Assembly: GCF_903969135.1 (NCBI RefSeq)
Contig: NZ_LR824569.1
Coordinates: 310,001 to 374,000, forward strand
Source: Chryseobacterium sp. JV274
GTDB taxonomy: Bacteria > Bacteroidota > Bacteroidia > Flavobacteriales > Weeksellaceae
DNA: 64,000 bases
Direction of reading: 5' to 3'
The first letter of the stretch is position 1; each line of letters begins with the position of its first letter. The position numbers were made by a program, and so were the translations under genes. Below the pieces are notes generated by a model that saw nothing but the letters and a program-made list of their open reading frames with translations, searched no databases and was not told the DNA's origin. Below, one piece after another: positions 42,586-51,736 of this stretch.

Positions 42586-43362
42586 ATGGTTTTATTGAGT
42601 TTTGATATTGAAGAATTTGATATGCCATTAGAATATAAGGGTGAAATTCCCTTTGAAAAGCAGATTTCAATTTCACAGACAGGATTAGAGAGAATACTTG
42701 ACATCCTTAAAAAACATAATGCCAAAGCTACTTTCTTTTCCACAGTAGTTTTTGCAGAAAACAGCAGACACCTTATTGAAAGGTTATTAAATGAAGGCCA
42801 TGAACTGGCTTCTCACACATGGTTTCATTCAGAATTTGAAAACAAACACCTGAAGGAATCAAGAGAAAAACTGGAAGAACTATTTTCCACAAAGGTGACA
42901 GGATTAAGAATGCCGAGAATGATGCCTGTAGATGAAAAAGAAGTAGAAAGAGCAGGGTATTCATACAATTCATCCATCAACCCTACGTTTTTGCCGGGAA
43001 GATATAATAATTTAAAAGTATCCAGAACCTATTTTAAGAAAGGAAATGTTACCCAGGTTCCGGCCTCTGTATCACCAAACTTCAGAATTCCTTTGTTTTG
43101 GCTGAGTTTTCACAACTTTCCGTTATCTTTCTATAAAAAGCTGGCTTCAGATACCTTGAAAAAGGACCATTATCTTAATATTTATTTCCATCCATGGGAA
43201 TTTGAGGAAATCAAAGATGAAGCTTTTAAACTTCCTGGATTTACTGTAAAAAACTCAGGAAAAGATATGGTAGAAAGATTTGATTCGTTTGTAGGCTGGC
43301 TAAAACAAAAAGGACATACATTCGGTACATTCCAGGAATTCCAAAAACAGATACAACGATGA
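42586..43362 (+). CDS. Polysaccharide deacetylase
   Basis: A 258-residue NodB-fold carbohydrate esterase family 4 enzyme. Motif 1 is LSFDIEEFD, motif 2 is SHTWFHSEF with the two zinc-binding His, and motif 3 appears as TGLRMPRMM. The late HPWEFEEIK motif resembles members acting on surface polysaccharides. No signal peptide is present, so it would act on cytoplasmic lipid-linked intermediates. The last four bases overlap the start of the next glycosyltransferase gene (ATGA). Confidence 0.92.
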   Translation: MVLLSFDIEEFDMPLEYKGEIPFEKQISISQTGLERILDILKKHNAKATFFSTVVFAENSRHLIERLLNEGHELASHTWFHSEFENKHLKESREKLEELFSTKVTGLRMPRMMPVDEKEVERAGYSYNSSINPTFLPGRYNNLKVSRTYFKKGNVTQVPASVSPNFRIPLFWLSFHNFPLSFYKKLASDTLKKDHYLNIYFHPWEFEEIKDEAFKLPGFTVKNSGKDMVERFDSFVGWLKQKGHTFGTFQEFQKQIQR

Positions 43363-44456
43363 AGATTGCCTTTGATGCAAAACGGTTTTTCCACAATACC
43401 TCAGGTCTGGGAAATTACTCAAGAGATCTTGTAAGAATTCTCTCCGAATACAAACCGGATAACGAATATCTGTTACTCAACAAAAATAAATCGGAGAGAG
43501 GGAAAGGTATTCTGGAACGCCCTAATGTTCAATTTATTGAAACCTCAAAAGGGAACTTTTCACGTCAGTTGAAAATGGGTAAAGATGCCCAAAAACAAGA
43601 AGCTGATATTTTCCATGGATTATCTGGCGAACTTCCTTTAAAATGGGATTCAAGACCTATTAAAAAGGTCGTTACCATTCATGATCTGATCTTTGTAAGA
43701 TATCCGCAGTATTATTCTTTTTTTGACAGGAAAATCCATTTCTGGAAATTTAAAAAAGCGGCTGATATGGCTGATAAAATCATCGCTATTTCAGAACAGA
43801 CCAAAAGAGATATTATTCAGTATTTAAAAGTTCCTGAGACAAAGATTGAAGTTATTTATCAGGGATGTCATCATGCTTTTAAAGAACAGCAGTCTCCGGA
43901 ACTGATGCAGGTTGTAAAAGAAAAATTTAAGCTTCCGGAAAGGTTTATACTTAATGTTGGAACCATCGAAGAGCGCAAAAATCTTTTGAATGTTGTAAAA
44001 GCAGTCAACGGTACGGAAATTCCTCTTGTAGTTGTGGGACGAAAGACCAAATATTATCAGAAAATAGAACGTTTCCTGAAAAAAAACAAAATGGAAAAGC
44101 AAGTGCTCTTCCTTGAAGGAGTTTCTATGGACGAGCTGGCTTGTCTTTATAAACTGGCAGATATTTTTGTCTATCCGAGTTTCTTTGAAGGCTTTGGAAT
44201 CCCTGTGATTGAGGCGCTTTTTTCTAAAACTGTTGTCGTTACCAGCAATACCAGTTGTCTGCCGGAAGCCGGAGGAAAAGACTCTGTGTATGTGAATCCG
44301 GATAATGATCTTGATATCATGGCTAAACTAAAATTTCTCTGGGAAAATGAATCCGAGAGAAAACGCCGTGAGGAAAAGGGTTTCGAGTTTGTTCAGAAGT
44401 TTAATGACGAACCCATTGCAAAAGAGCTGATGAATTTTTATCAAAAAATTATCTGA
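43359..44456 (+). CDS. GT4-family glycosyltransferase
   Basis: A 365-residue retaining glycosyltransferase of the GT-B fold. The N-terminal acceptor domain starts MKIAFDAKRFFHNTSGLGNYSRDL; the C-terminal donor domain has GTIEERKNLLNVVKA and the E-x7-E motif in SFFEGFGIPVIEAL. It is translationally coupled to the deacetylase gene by a four-base overlap and is the last gene of the glycan cassette. The his leader promoter follows immediately. Donor sugar is unknown. Confidence 0.93.
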   Translation: MKIAFDAKRFFHNTSGLGNYSRDLVRILSEYKPDNEYLLLNKNKSERGKGILERPNVQFIETSKGNFSRQLKMGKDAQKQEADIFHGLSGELPLKWDSRPIKKVVTIHDLIFVRYPQYYSFFDRKIHFWKFKKAADMADKIIAISEQTKRDIIQYLKVPETKIEVIYQGCHHAFKEQQSPELMQVVKEKFKLPERFILNVGTIEERKNLLNVVKAVNGTEIPLVVVGRKTKYYQKIERFLKKNKMEKQVLFLEGVSMDELACLYKLADIFVYPSFFEGFGIPVIEALFSKTVVVTSNTSCLPEAGGKDSVYVNPDNDLDIMAKLKFLWENESERKRREEKGFEFVQKFNDEPIAKELMNFYQKII

Positions 44457-44463
44457 AAAAACT

Positions 44464-44492
44464 TTGCATTTTAAAAATAAATCCTACATTTG
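44464..44492 (+). promoter_or_regulatory. Promoter of the histidine operon
   Basis: TTG at 44464-44466 and TACATTTG at 44485-44492 have an 18-base spacer, a strong flavobacterial promoter 17 bases before the leader peptide ATG. Confidence 0.8.
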
Positions 44493-44509
44493 CATCATAA
44501 TTCAATACA

Positions 44510-44560
44510 ATGAAACCAGTATTTTTAGCATTACATCATTACTATCATCATCTCTGTTAG
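44510..44560 (+). CDS. hisL: Histidine-operon leader peptide
   Basis: A 16-codon frame reading MKPVFLALHHYYHHLC. Four of six consecutive codons are His (44534-44539 and 44546-44551), the hallmark of his attenuation: scarcity of charged tRNA-His would stall the ribosome here. It lies between a strong promoter and a terminator in front of hisG. The peptide itself needs no other function. Identification rests on position and His density rather than on homology. Confidence 0.88.
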   Translation: MKPVFLALHHYYHHLC

Positions 44561-44637
44561 GCGGAATTGATTGATATAAGTTTGTGCTAAAATCAAAAAA
44601 TAATTAAAACCGTCTGAGTAAATAGACGGTTTTTTTG
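44560..44637 (+). promoter_or_regulatory. Histidine attenuator (antiterminator and terminator)
   Basis: The terminator is AAAACCGTCT (44606-44615) paired with AGACGGTTTT (44624-44633) plus a T-run. GGCGG at 44560-44564, directly after the leader codons, can instead pair with CCGTC (44610-44614) and would block the terminator. A ribosome stalled on the His codons leaves GGCGG free, whereas one that reaches the stop covers it. hisG starts at 44706. Confidence 0.8.
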
Positions 44638-44705
44638 TTTCCTGAATTCTCCTCAGAAATTTCAATAGATCAGTTTTTATTTACTCGGACCCCAAAAAAG
44701 GCAAA

Positions 44706-45563
44706 ATGAGTAAATTAAAAATTGCAATCCAAAAAAGCGGCCGGCTTTACGAAGAATCTCTACAGCTTCTCAAAGACTGCGGAATCTTTGTCAACAATGG
44801 TAAAGACCAACTCAAAGTTTCAGTAGATAACTTTCCGATGGAAATCATGTATCTTCGGAATTCAGACATCCCGCAATATCTGGAAGATGGAGTGGTAGAT
44901 GTTGCTATTCTTGGCGAAAATCTTCTGATTGAAAAAGGTAAAAATATCACCACAATCCAGAAACTTGGATTTTCAAAATGCCGTGTTTCACTGGCTGTTC
45001 CCAAAGAAGTAGAGACCGACGAAATCTCTTATTTTCAGGGTAAAAAAATTGCTACCTCTTATCCTAATACTCTCAAAAGCTTTTTAGAAAAAAAAGGAAT
45101 TGTATCAGACATTCACGTTATTTCAGGTTCTGTGGAAATTGCCCCTAATATTGGTCTGGCAGATGGAATATGTGATATTGTAAGCTCCGGAAGTACCTTA
45201 TTTAAAAACGGATTAAGAGAAACCGTTACTTTGCTGAAATCGGAGGCTGTTTTGGCTCAAACGCCTCAGTTGTCAACTGAAAAAGAAGCCATTCTTGAAA
45301 AATTCGTATTCAGAATTGAAGCCGTTTTAAAAGCAAAAAATTCAAAATACATTCTGATGAATGTTCCCAACGAAAAAATCCAGAAAGTCGCTGAAGTTCT
45401 TCCCGTATTAAAGAGTCCTACAGTCATTCCATTGGCAGAAGAAGGCTGGAGCAGTATTCATTCTGTTATTGATGAAGAGCGCTTCTGGGAAGTGATTGAT
45501 GAACTGAAAGACAATGGAGCCCAGGATATTTTAATCATCCCGATTGATAAAATGGTTATTTAG
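44706..45563 (+). CDS. hisG: ATP phosphoribosyltransferase, long form
   Basis: First enzyme of histidine synthesis; it joins ATP and PRPP to phosphoribosyl-ATP. The 285-residue protein is the long, homo-hexameric form with a C-terminal regulatory domain (about 210-285) that binds histidine, so no HisZ partner is required. IAIQKSGRLYEESLQLLKDCG, DVAILGENLL and the PRPP loop GLADGICDIVSSGSTLFKNG are visible. It is first in the operon behind the attenuator. Confidence 0.97.
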   Translation: MSKLKIAIQKSGRLYEESLQLLKDCGIFVNNGKDQLKVSVDNFPMEIMYLRNSDIPQYLEDGVVDVAILGENLLIEKGKNITTIQKLGFSKCRVSLAVPKEVETDEISYFQGKKIATSYPNTLKSFLEKKGIVSDIHVISGSVEIAPNIGLADGICDIVSSGSTLFKNGLRETVTLLKSEAVLAQTPQLSTEKEAILEKFVFRIEAVLKAKNSKYILMNVPNEKIQKVAEVLPVLKSPTVIPLAEEGWSSIHSVIDEERFWEVIDELKDNGAQDILIIPIDKMVI

Positions 45564-45839
45564 AAAAATGATAATGGTGAACGTTGGTTAACGCAAGGGA
45601 GCAATGAAAATGAATTTGATACTGCTTTAAGGCGCAAAGATTTTATCTGCGATAAAATTGAATGCTGTTGTAAGTCACAAAGCCATACTCGCATATTTGC
45701 TGAAAATTTTAGATTTCCTAGCGCCTTAAAAAAGTATAAGAATTAAAAACTTTGCGCTTTGTATTTTTAAAAAGCATTTAAAACCCTATAAATTAACAAC
45801 CTAACAGTTAAAAAAGGCATTTAAATTTAAAATAATACA
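45564..45839. repeat. Repeat element A, copy 1, between hisG and hisD
   Basis: The spacer holds text shared with the hisD-hisC spacer: AACGTTGG near the start, TTTGCTGAAAA followed by TTAGATTT, and AAAACTTTGCGC near the end (45580-45770). GCGCAAAG and CTTTGCGC form an inverted pair within it. It does not code for protein and shows no clear terminator. Confidence 0.6.
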
Positions 45840-47114
45840 ATGAAAATATACAGATATCCTACAAAAAAAACCTGGAAAGATTTAGTAAAACGTCCTGTTC
45901 TTGAACAGAAAGAAATTTCGGGTTTGATCACAGAGATTTTTGCAGAAGTTGAAGCGAACGGAGATAAAGCTTTAATAGAATTCAACAGAAAGTTTGATAA
46001 AGCAGAAACGGTAACTATTAAAGTATCTGATGCAGAAATTCAGGATGCTGAAAAACAGATAAGTGATGAATTGAAACAGGCAATTCAGCAGGCAAAAGAA
46101 AATATTTCCAGATTTCACGCTTCTCAAAAACAGGATATTCAAAAAATAGAGACGACAAAAGGGGTGATTTGCTGGCGCGAAAACCGCGCTGTAGAGAAAG
46201 TAGGGATTTATATTCCCGGAGGAACTGCTCCTTTATTTTCTACAGTACTGATGCTGGCGGTGCCTGCAAACCTGGCGGGTTGTAAAGAAATCATTCTGTG
46301 TACACCACCGGATAAAAACGGAAATATTAATCCTGCGATTCTGTATGCAGCAAAGCTTTGCGGAATTTCAAAAATCTTTAAAACAGGCGGCGCTCAGGCT
46401 GTAGCAGCTATGACTTTAGGTACAGAGAGTATTCCTGCGGTGTATAAAATTTTCGGTCCGGGAAATCAGTTTGTTGTAGCTGCCAAAGAATATGCTCAGC
46501 GTTACGGAGTCGCCATCGATATGCCTGCAGGTCCGAGTGAAGTTCTTATCATAGCTGATGAGCAGGCTGTTCCTGAGTTTTGTGCAGCCGATCTTCTTTC
46601 ACAGGCAGAACACGGAAGTGATAGCCAGGTTGTTTTTATTACTACAGACCTTAAAGTGTTTAAAGAGACGATAGAGGCTGTTGAACAGCAAATCAAAGAC
46701 TTACCCAGAAATGAATTTGCAGGTCAGGCTTTAGAAAACAGCTCTTTTATTGTAGTGAATTCGTTGGAAGAAGCCCTTGAATTCAGTAATCTTTATGCTC
46801 CGGAACACCTTATTCTTGCCATTGATGATTTTGAAAAATATATTCCGGAGGTTCAGAATGCAGGTTCCGTTTTCCTTGGTAACTATTCTTGTGAAAGTGC
46901 AGGAGATTATGCCAGCGGAACCAATCACACGCTTCCTACCAATGCTTATGCAAAAAATTACAGTGGCGTATCGCTGGATAGCTTTGTAAAGAAAATAACA
47001 TTTCAGCAGCTTTCAAAAGAAGGTCTTCAGAATCTAGGAAAAACAATAGAACTCATGGCAGAAGCAGAAGGCCTGTTTGCCCACAAAAATGCAGTATCCA
47101 TAAGATTAAAATAA
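45840..47114 (+). CDS. hisD: Histidinol dehydrogenase
   Basis: Catalyses the last two oxidation steps from histidinol to histidine with NAD+ and zinc; 424 residues. The NAD-site region KIFGPGNQFVVAAKEYA, AGPSEVLIIAD, the zinc-ligand motif SQAEHGSDSQ, YAPEHLIL with the catalytic Glu-His pair and SAGDYASGTNHTLPT are all intact. It is flanked on both sides by repeat elements within the his operon. Confidence 0.97.
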   Translation: MKIYRYPTKKTWKDLVKRPVLEQKEISGLITEIFAEVEANGDKALIEFNRKFDKAETVTIKVSDAEIQDAEKQISDELKQAIQQAKENISRFHASQKQDIQKIETTKGVICWRENRAVEKVGIYIPGGTAPLFSTVLMLAVPANLAGCKEIILCTPPDKNGNINPAILYAAKLCGISKIFKTGGAQAVAAMTLGTESIPAVYKIFGPGNQFVVAAKEYAQRYGVAIDMPAGPSEVLIIADEQAVPEFCAADLLSQAEHGSDSQVVFITTDLKVFKETIEAVEQQIKDLPRNEFAGQALENSSFIVVNSLEEALEFSNLYAPEHLILAIDDFEKYIPEVQNAGSVFLGNYSCESAGDYASGTNHTLPTNAYAKNYSGVSLDSFVKKITFQQLSKEGLQNLGKTIELMAEAEGLFAHKNAVSIRLK

Positions 47115-47116
47115 TA

Positions 47117-47222
47117 AACGTTGGAAAACGCAAAATAATACTCATGCCTTTGCTGAAAATCTTAGATTTTCTTACGTCTAAAAAAAATGTATGAATAAAA
47201 AACTTTGCGCCTTTGTGTTTAC
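47117..47222. repeat. Repeat element A, copy 2, between hisD and hisC
   Basis: It shares AACGTTGG, TTTGCTGAAAAT followed by TTAGATTT, and AAAAACTTTGCGC with the hisG-hisD spacer in the same order and orientation, but is shorter. Confidence 0.6.
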
Positions 47223-47236
47223 CCAAAAAAGAATTG

Positions 47237-47365
47237 AACCATTAAGAAAATAAAGACTTTAAGTAAAGTTAAGATTCAAATACATTTGAATTCAGCTTAC
47301 TGCTTAATAAAGATCTGAAGATATTTTCTTCACTATTCTTAATAACTCAATTCATCTTAATGGTT
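47237..47365. repeat. Repeat element B, copy 1, with AACCATTAAG inverted ends
   Basis: It is bounded by AACCATTAAG (47237-47246) and its inverse CTTAATGGTT (47356-47365). An inner dyad ATTCAAAT/ATTTGAAT lies at 47274-47291. It is a non-coding palindromic unit of 129 bases directly upstream of hisC. Confidence 0.65.
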
Positions 47366-47383
47366 TAAAATTAATTTCAAAAA

Positions 47384-48424
47384 ATGAAAAGCAATACAAT
47401 GAAAAATAATAGTATCAAAACTTTAGTAAGAGAAAATATATTACAATTACAGCCCTACATTAGTTTCAGGGATCACAATGAATTTAATGCTCCTGTTATG
47501 CTGGATGCCAATGAAAGTCCTTTCGGAGAATGCAACCGTTACCCGGATTCTACCCAGAAAAAGCTTAAAAGCAGGCTTGCGGTACTTAAAAATGTTTCTC
47601 CCTCACAGATTGCCATAGGAAACGGAAGCGATGAGCTGATAGACCTTATCATTAAAATTTTCTGTGAGCCTAAAAAAGATGCCATTCTGATGATGAATCC
47701 TTCTTTTGCAATGTATGGTTTCTATGCAACAATTAATGAAAATAAGGTCTTGAAACTAGATTTGGATGAAAATTTTGAAATCGTAAAAGACAATTTCTTA
47801 AAGACGGCCGCAGATCCTTCATTGAAGATTTTCTTTTTATGCTCGCCCAATAACCCTACCGGAAACAGTATTGATGATATTGAATTTTATCTTCAGAATT
47901 TCAACGGAATTGTTGTGGTAGATGAAGCTTATATAGAATTTTCTGAGAAAAAGTCAAGTTTGGAGCTTTTGAATAAATACCCCAATCTGATTGTTTTGCA
48001 AACTTTTTCTAAAGCGTGGGGAATTGCTGGAGCGAGAGTAGGAATGGCTTATTCATCCGAAGAAATTACCAGTCTGATCAATACGGTTAAAGCACCTTAT
48101 AACGTAAATATATTGAGCCAGGAACTCATTTTAAATACACTGGATCAGGAAAACAGACTTCAGGAAAATGTAAACCGTATTTTGGAAGAAAGAGCATGGC
48201 TGAAGCAACAGTTTGAAGGAATTACGTGTATTTCTAAAGTATTTTCAACGGATGCCAATTTCTTCCTGATTAAAATGGAAAATGTAGACAATGTGTATGG
48301 AAAAATGCTTGAAGAAGAGATTTTAACCAGCAGAAGAGATCCTGCCATTCCGGGATGTATCAGAATCAATGTAGGAAATCGTGCAGAAAATGAAAAATTA
48401 ATTAATCTTTTAAAAGGAATATAG
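47384..48424 (+). CDS. hisC: Histidinol-phosphate aminotransferase
   Basis: PLP enzyme that transfers the amino group of glutamate to imidazole-acetol phosphate; 346 residues. The class-II-type HisC motifs VMLDANESPFG, IAIGNGSDELIDLIIKIF, CSPNNPTGN, VVVDEAYIEFS and the Schiff-base region TFSKAWGIAGARVG (PLP lysine in SKAW) are present, and the final CIRINVGNRAEN holds the substrate arginine. A second ATG five codons in could also serve as start. It is preceded by element B copy 1 and followed by copy 2. Confidence 0.97.
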   Translation: MKSNTMKNNSIKTLVRENILQLQPYISFRDHNEFNAPVMLDANESPFGECNRYPDSTQKKLKSRLAVLKNVSPSQIAIGNGSDELIDLIIKIFCEPKKDAILMMNPSFAMYGFYATINENKVLKLDLDENFEIVKDNFLKTAADPSLKIFFLCSPNNPTGNSIDDIEFYLQNFNGIVVVDEAYIEFSEKKSSLELLNKYPNLIVLQTFSKAWGIAGARVGMAYSSEEITSLINTVKAPYNVNILSQELILNTLDQENRLQENVNRILEERAWLKQQFEGITCISKVFSTDANFFLIKMENVDNVYGKMLEEEILTSRRDPAIPGCIRINVGNRAENEKLINLLKGI

Positions 48425-48443
48425 AATAGCTTGTTAAAATATA

Positions 48444-48569
48444 AACCATTAAGGAAAAATAAGATGATAAGAAAACTTAAGTTTTATCAAAGATAAATAC
48501 ATATAGCTGAATGAATAGCTTCAGCTATATACTTAATAATCCTTAATCACTTAAAAAAGCTTAATGGTT
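48444..48569. repeat. Repeat element B, copy 2, with AACCATTAAG inverted ends
   Basis: Bounded by AACCATTAAG (48444-48453) and CTTAATGGTT (48560-48569), with a central perfect hairpin ATATAGCTGAA/TTCAGCTATAT (48501-48511 and 48520-48530). It has the same ends and nearly the same length (126 bases) as copy 1, but the interior differs. Confidence 0.65.
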
Positions 48570-48590
48570 AAAAATAATTTATAAAAACAT

Positions 48591-49685
48591 ATGAAAAAAG
48601 TACTCTTTATAGACCGCGACGGAACGCTGATTGTTGAACCACCCACAGATTTTCAGGTAGATTCTCTGGAAAAGCTTGAGTTTTATCCGGGAGTTTTTCA
48701 AAATCTTTCAAAAATTGTTAATGAGCTGGATTATGAATTGGTGATGGTAACTAATCAGGATGGGCTGGGAACGGGCAGTTTTCCCGAAGAAGATTTCATA
48801 AAACCTCATGAAAAAATGATACAGGCATTTGAAAACGAAGGGATTATTTTTAGTGATATTTTAATAGATAAAAGCTTTGAATATGAAAATCTTCCTACCA
48901 GAAAACCAGGAATCGGAATGCTGGGAAAATACATGTATGGCAACTATGATCTGGAAAATTCGTATGTAATTGGTGATAGAGCTACGGATATACAACTTGC
49001 TAAAAATATGAAGTCTAAAGCTATTTATCTTAATCAAAACTTTAATAATGAAGCTGAACTGTCTACAACAAAATGGTCTGAGATTTATAAGTTCTTAAAA
49101 TCAGGAATGAGGAAGGCTGAAGTCTCCCGTAAAACCAATGAAACAGATATTAAAATTGAAGTTAATCTTGATGGAAACGGACGTTCAGATATTTCAACAG
49201 GGCTTCACTTTTTTGATCATATGTTGGACCAGATTGCGAGACACGGGAATATGGATCTTACGGTTAAAGTAAACGGAGATCTTGCCGTAGATGAGCACCA
49301 CACGATAGAAGATACAGGAATTGTGCTGGGAGAAGCTGTTTTAAAAGCTTTAGGAAAGAAAAAAGGGATCGAACGATATGGTTTCCTGCTTCCAATGGAT
49401 GACTGTCTTTCTCAGGTGGCTATTGATTTCGGCGGCAGACCCTGGTTAGTATGGGATGCTCCGTTTAAAAGAGAAAAGATTGGGGATATGCCTACCGAAA
49501 TGTTTTTTCACTTCTTTAAATCCTTTACAGATGCTTCAAAATGCAACCTGAATATCAAAGCGGAAGGAGACAATGAGCACCACAAAATTGAATCTATCTT
49601 TAAAGCCTTTGCAAAAGCCGTTAAAATGGCAGTGAATCAATCAGATACTAATTACAGCCTGCCTTCTACAAAAGGAAGTTTATAA
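48591..49685 (+). CDS. hisB: Bifunctional histidinol-phosphatase / imidazoleglycerol-phosphate dehydratase
   Basis: A two-domain, 364-residue enzyme. The N-terminal HAD phosphatase (about 1-165) has the DxD nucleophile motif FIDRDGTL and [15 protein letters not shown]; the C-terminal dehydratase (about 170-364) has the manganese-binding [14 protein letters not shown] and [19 protein letters not shown]. This fusion is the form found in enterobacteria and many Bacteroidetes. It is followed two bases later by hisH. Confidence 0.97.
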   Translation: MKKVLFIDRDGTLIVEPPTDFQVDSLEKLEFYPGVFQNLSKIVNELDYELVMVTNQDGLGTGSFPEEDFIKPHEKMIQAFENEGIIFSDILIDKSFEYENLPTRKPGIGMLGKYMYGNYDLENSYVIGDRATDIQLAKNMKSKAIYLNQNFNNEAELSTTKWSEIYKFLKSGMRKAEVSRKTNETDIKIEVNLDGNGRSDISTGLHFFDHMLDQIARHGNMDLTVKVNGDLAVDEHHTIEDTGIVLGEAVLKALGKKKGIERYGFLLPMDDCLSQVAIDFGGRPWLVWDAPFKREKIGDMPTEMFFHFFKSFTDASKCNLNIKAEGDNEHHKIESIFKAFAKAVKMAVNQSDTNYSLPSTKGSL

Positions 49686-49687
49686 AT

Positions 49688-50266
49688 ATGATAGCCATAA
49701 TAAAATACAACGGCGGAAATGTAAACTCTGTTCAGAATGCCCTCAACAGACTCAATATTGACTCTGTGATTACTGATGACCCTGAAAGGATTTTAAAAGC
49801 TGATAAAGTAATCTTTCCCGGAGTTGGAGAAGCTTCCTCAACAATGAAGCTGTTGAAAGAAAGAGAACTTGATCTCCTGATTCCGAGCCTTACACAGCCT
49901 GTTTTAGGAATATGTTTAGGAATGCAGCTGATGTGCAAAGAGAATGAAGAAGGAAATACGGAAGGGATGGGGATCTTTGATATCAATGTCAGAAAATTTC
50001 CAGCAAAAGATATTGTTCCGCATATGGGCTGGAATACAGTTTCAGGGCAGACCTCACCACTGTTTTCTGGAATTGAAAAGAGCAGTGATGTTTATTTTGT
50101 TCACAGCTATTATTGTGAGCTTTCAGACTTTACAACATCTGTTTGTGATTATATCCTGCCATTCAGTGCATCATTACAGAAAGATAATTTCTATGCGGTG
50201 CAGTTTCACCCTGAAAAATCGGGAATTATAGGAAATCAGATAGTTAAGAACTTTATAAATTTATAA
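49688..50266 (+). CDS. hisH: Imidazole glycerol phosphate synthase, glutamine amidotransferase subunit
   Basis: Releases ammonia from glutamine and channels it to HisF; 192 residues. The class-I glutaminase triad is readable: the Cys nucleophile in [11 protein letters not shown] and His and Glu in QFHPEKSG. The oxyanion strand segment [13 protein letters not shown] is present. The stop codon shares one base with the start of hisA (TAATG). Confidence 0.96.
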   Translation: MIAIIKYNGGNVNSVQNALNRLNIDSVITDDPERILKADKVIFPGVGEASSTMKLLKERELDLLIPSLTQPVLGICLGMQLMCKENEEGNTEGMGIFDINVRKFPAKDIVPHMGWNTVSGQTSPLFSGIEKSSDVYFVHSYYCELSDFTTSVCDYILPFSASLQKDNFYAVQFHPEKSGIIGNQIVKNFINL

Positions 50267-50991
50267 TGATGAAAATAATTCCGGCTATTGATATTATTGA
50301 CGGGAAATGTGTCCGTTTATCAAAAGGAGATTACAACACAAAGAAAATATACAATGAAGATCCTGTAGAAGTGGCAAAAGAATTTGAGAGTTTTGGTATT
50401 CAGTTTCTTCATTTGGTGGATCTTGACGGGGCGAAATCAAAGCATATTGTCAATCAAAAGGTTCTGGAAAATATTGCTAATTCTACTTCGCTGCATATCG
50501 ACTTTGGAGGTGGCTTAAAAACCCAGGAGGATATTGAAACAGCCTTTAATTCCGGAGCAAAACAGATCACTTTAGGAAGTATTGCAGTTCAGAACCCGGA
50601 ATTCTGTTTTGAAATGTTACAAAAGTATGGTACTGAGAAAGTTATTCTTGGAGCTGACTGTGAAAACAGAAAGATTAAAACTTCAGGCTGGCTGGAAGAA
50701 AGTGACAATGACATCATTGATTTTATTCTTCAGTATCAGGAAAAAGGAATACAGACCACCATATGTACTGATATCGCAAAAGATGGTATGCTGGAAGGTC
50801 CTTCAACTGGACTTTATATTGAGATTTTATATAAAACTTCAGTTCAGTTGGTGGCAAGCGGAGGGATTTCAGGGATTGCTGATGTCTATAAAATGAAAGA
50901 TATCGGCTGTGCAGGGACAATCATCGGAAAAGCAATTTACGAGGGAAAAATAAGCTTACAACAACTTCAAAACTTTATTGAAAATGCTTAA
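50266..50991 (+). CDS. hisA: ProFAR isomerase (1-(5-phosphoribosyl)-5-[(5-phosphoribosylamino)methylideneamino]imidazole-4-carboxamide isomerase)
   Basis: A 241-residue TIM barrel that performs an Amadori rearrangement. The catalytic Asp lies in [14 protein letters not shown], and the second acid in [13 protein letters not shown]; phosphate sites are FGGGLKT and ASGGISG. It overlaps hisF by eight bases. Two adjacent ATG codons are possible starts. Confidence 0.96.
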   Translation: MMKIIPAIDIIDGKCVRLSKGDYNTKKIYNEDPVEVAKEFESFGIQFLHLVDLDGAKSKHIVNQKVLENIANSTSLHIDFGGGLKTQEDIETAFNSGAKQITLGSIAVQNPEFCFEMLQKYGTEKVILGADCENRKIKTSGWLEESDNDIIDFILQYQEKGIQTTICTDIAKDGMLEGPSTGLYIEILYKTSVQLVASGGISGIADVYKMKDIGCAGTIIGKAIYEGKISLQQLQNFIENA

Positions 50992-51736
50992 GAAAAGAAT
51001 TATTCCATGTCTTGATATAAAAGACGGAGCTACGGTGAAAGGAGTCAATTTTGAAGGTCTTAAAAATGCAGGAGATCCGGTAGTTCTCGCTAAAAAGTAT
51101 GAGCAGGAAGGCGCTGATGAACTTGTCTTCCTTGATATTACCGCTACTATTGAGGATAGAAAAACATTTATAGAGCTGGTAAAAGAAATTGCAAAAGAAC
51201 TTAGTATTCCTTTTACGGTAGGAGGTGGAATTTCATCTATAGAAGATGTTAGGAGGCTTTTGGAAGCCGGTGCAGACAAGATCAGCATCAATTCTTCGGC
51301 TGTAAAAAACCCCATGCTTATTTCCGATCTGGCCAAAGAATTCGGAAGCCAGTGCGTTGTGGTAGCGATTGATACAAGACAGGTTGGTGATAAAGACCTG
51401 GTTCATATCAAAGGAGGAAGGGAAGCAACCGAACTTCTTACGGTAGAATGGGCAAAAGAAGCAGAACGTCTGGGAGCAGGAGAAATTCTGCTGACTTCGA
51501 TGGATGGAGATGGCACAAAAAACGGTTTTGACCTTCGTATTACAAAGTTGGTTTCAGAAAATATCAGTATTCCGGTCATTGCTTCCGGAGGTGCTGGCAC
51601 TGCAAATGATTTTGTTCAAGTATTTAATGAAACAAAGGCTACAGGAGGCCTGGCAGCCAGTATTTTCCATTTTAATGAAATAGGGATTCCGGATTTGAAA
51701 CAACAATTAAAAACTCAAAAAATTGAAGTACGATGA
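50984..51736 (+). CDS. hisF: Imidazole glycerol phosphate synthase, cyclase subunit
   Basis: A 250-residue TIM-barrel cyclase that joins ammonia to PRFAR, giving imidazole glycerol phosphate and AICAR. I start it at the ATG giving [15 protein letters not shown], the usual HisF N-terminus, not at the TTG two codons upstream. Asp11 in CLDIKDG and the second catalytic Asp in VAIDTRQVG are present, as are phosphate loops VGGGISS and ASGGAGT. It overlaps hisA by 8 bases and hisI by 4. Confidence 0.96.
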   Translation: MLKKRIIPCLDIKDGATVKGVNFEGLKNAGDPVVLAKKYEQEGADELVFLDITATIEDRKTFIELVKEIAKELSIPFTVGGGISSIEDVRRLLEAGADKISINSSAVKNPMLISDLAKEFGSQCVVVAIDTRQVGDKDLVHIKGGREATELLTVEWAKEAERLGAGEILLTSMDGDGTKNGFDLRITKLVSENISIPVIASGGAGTANDFVQVFNETKATGGLAASIFHFNEIGIPDLKQQLKTQKIEVR

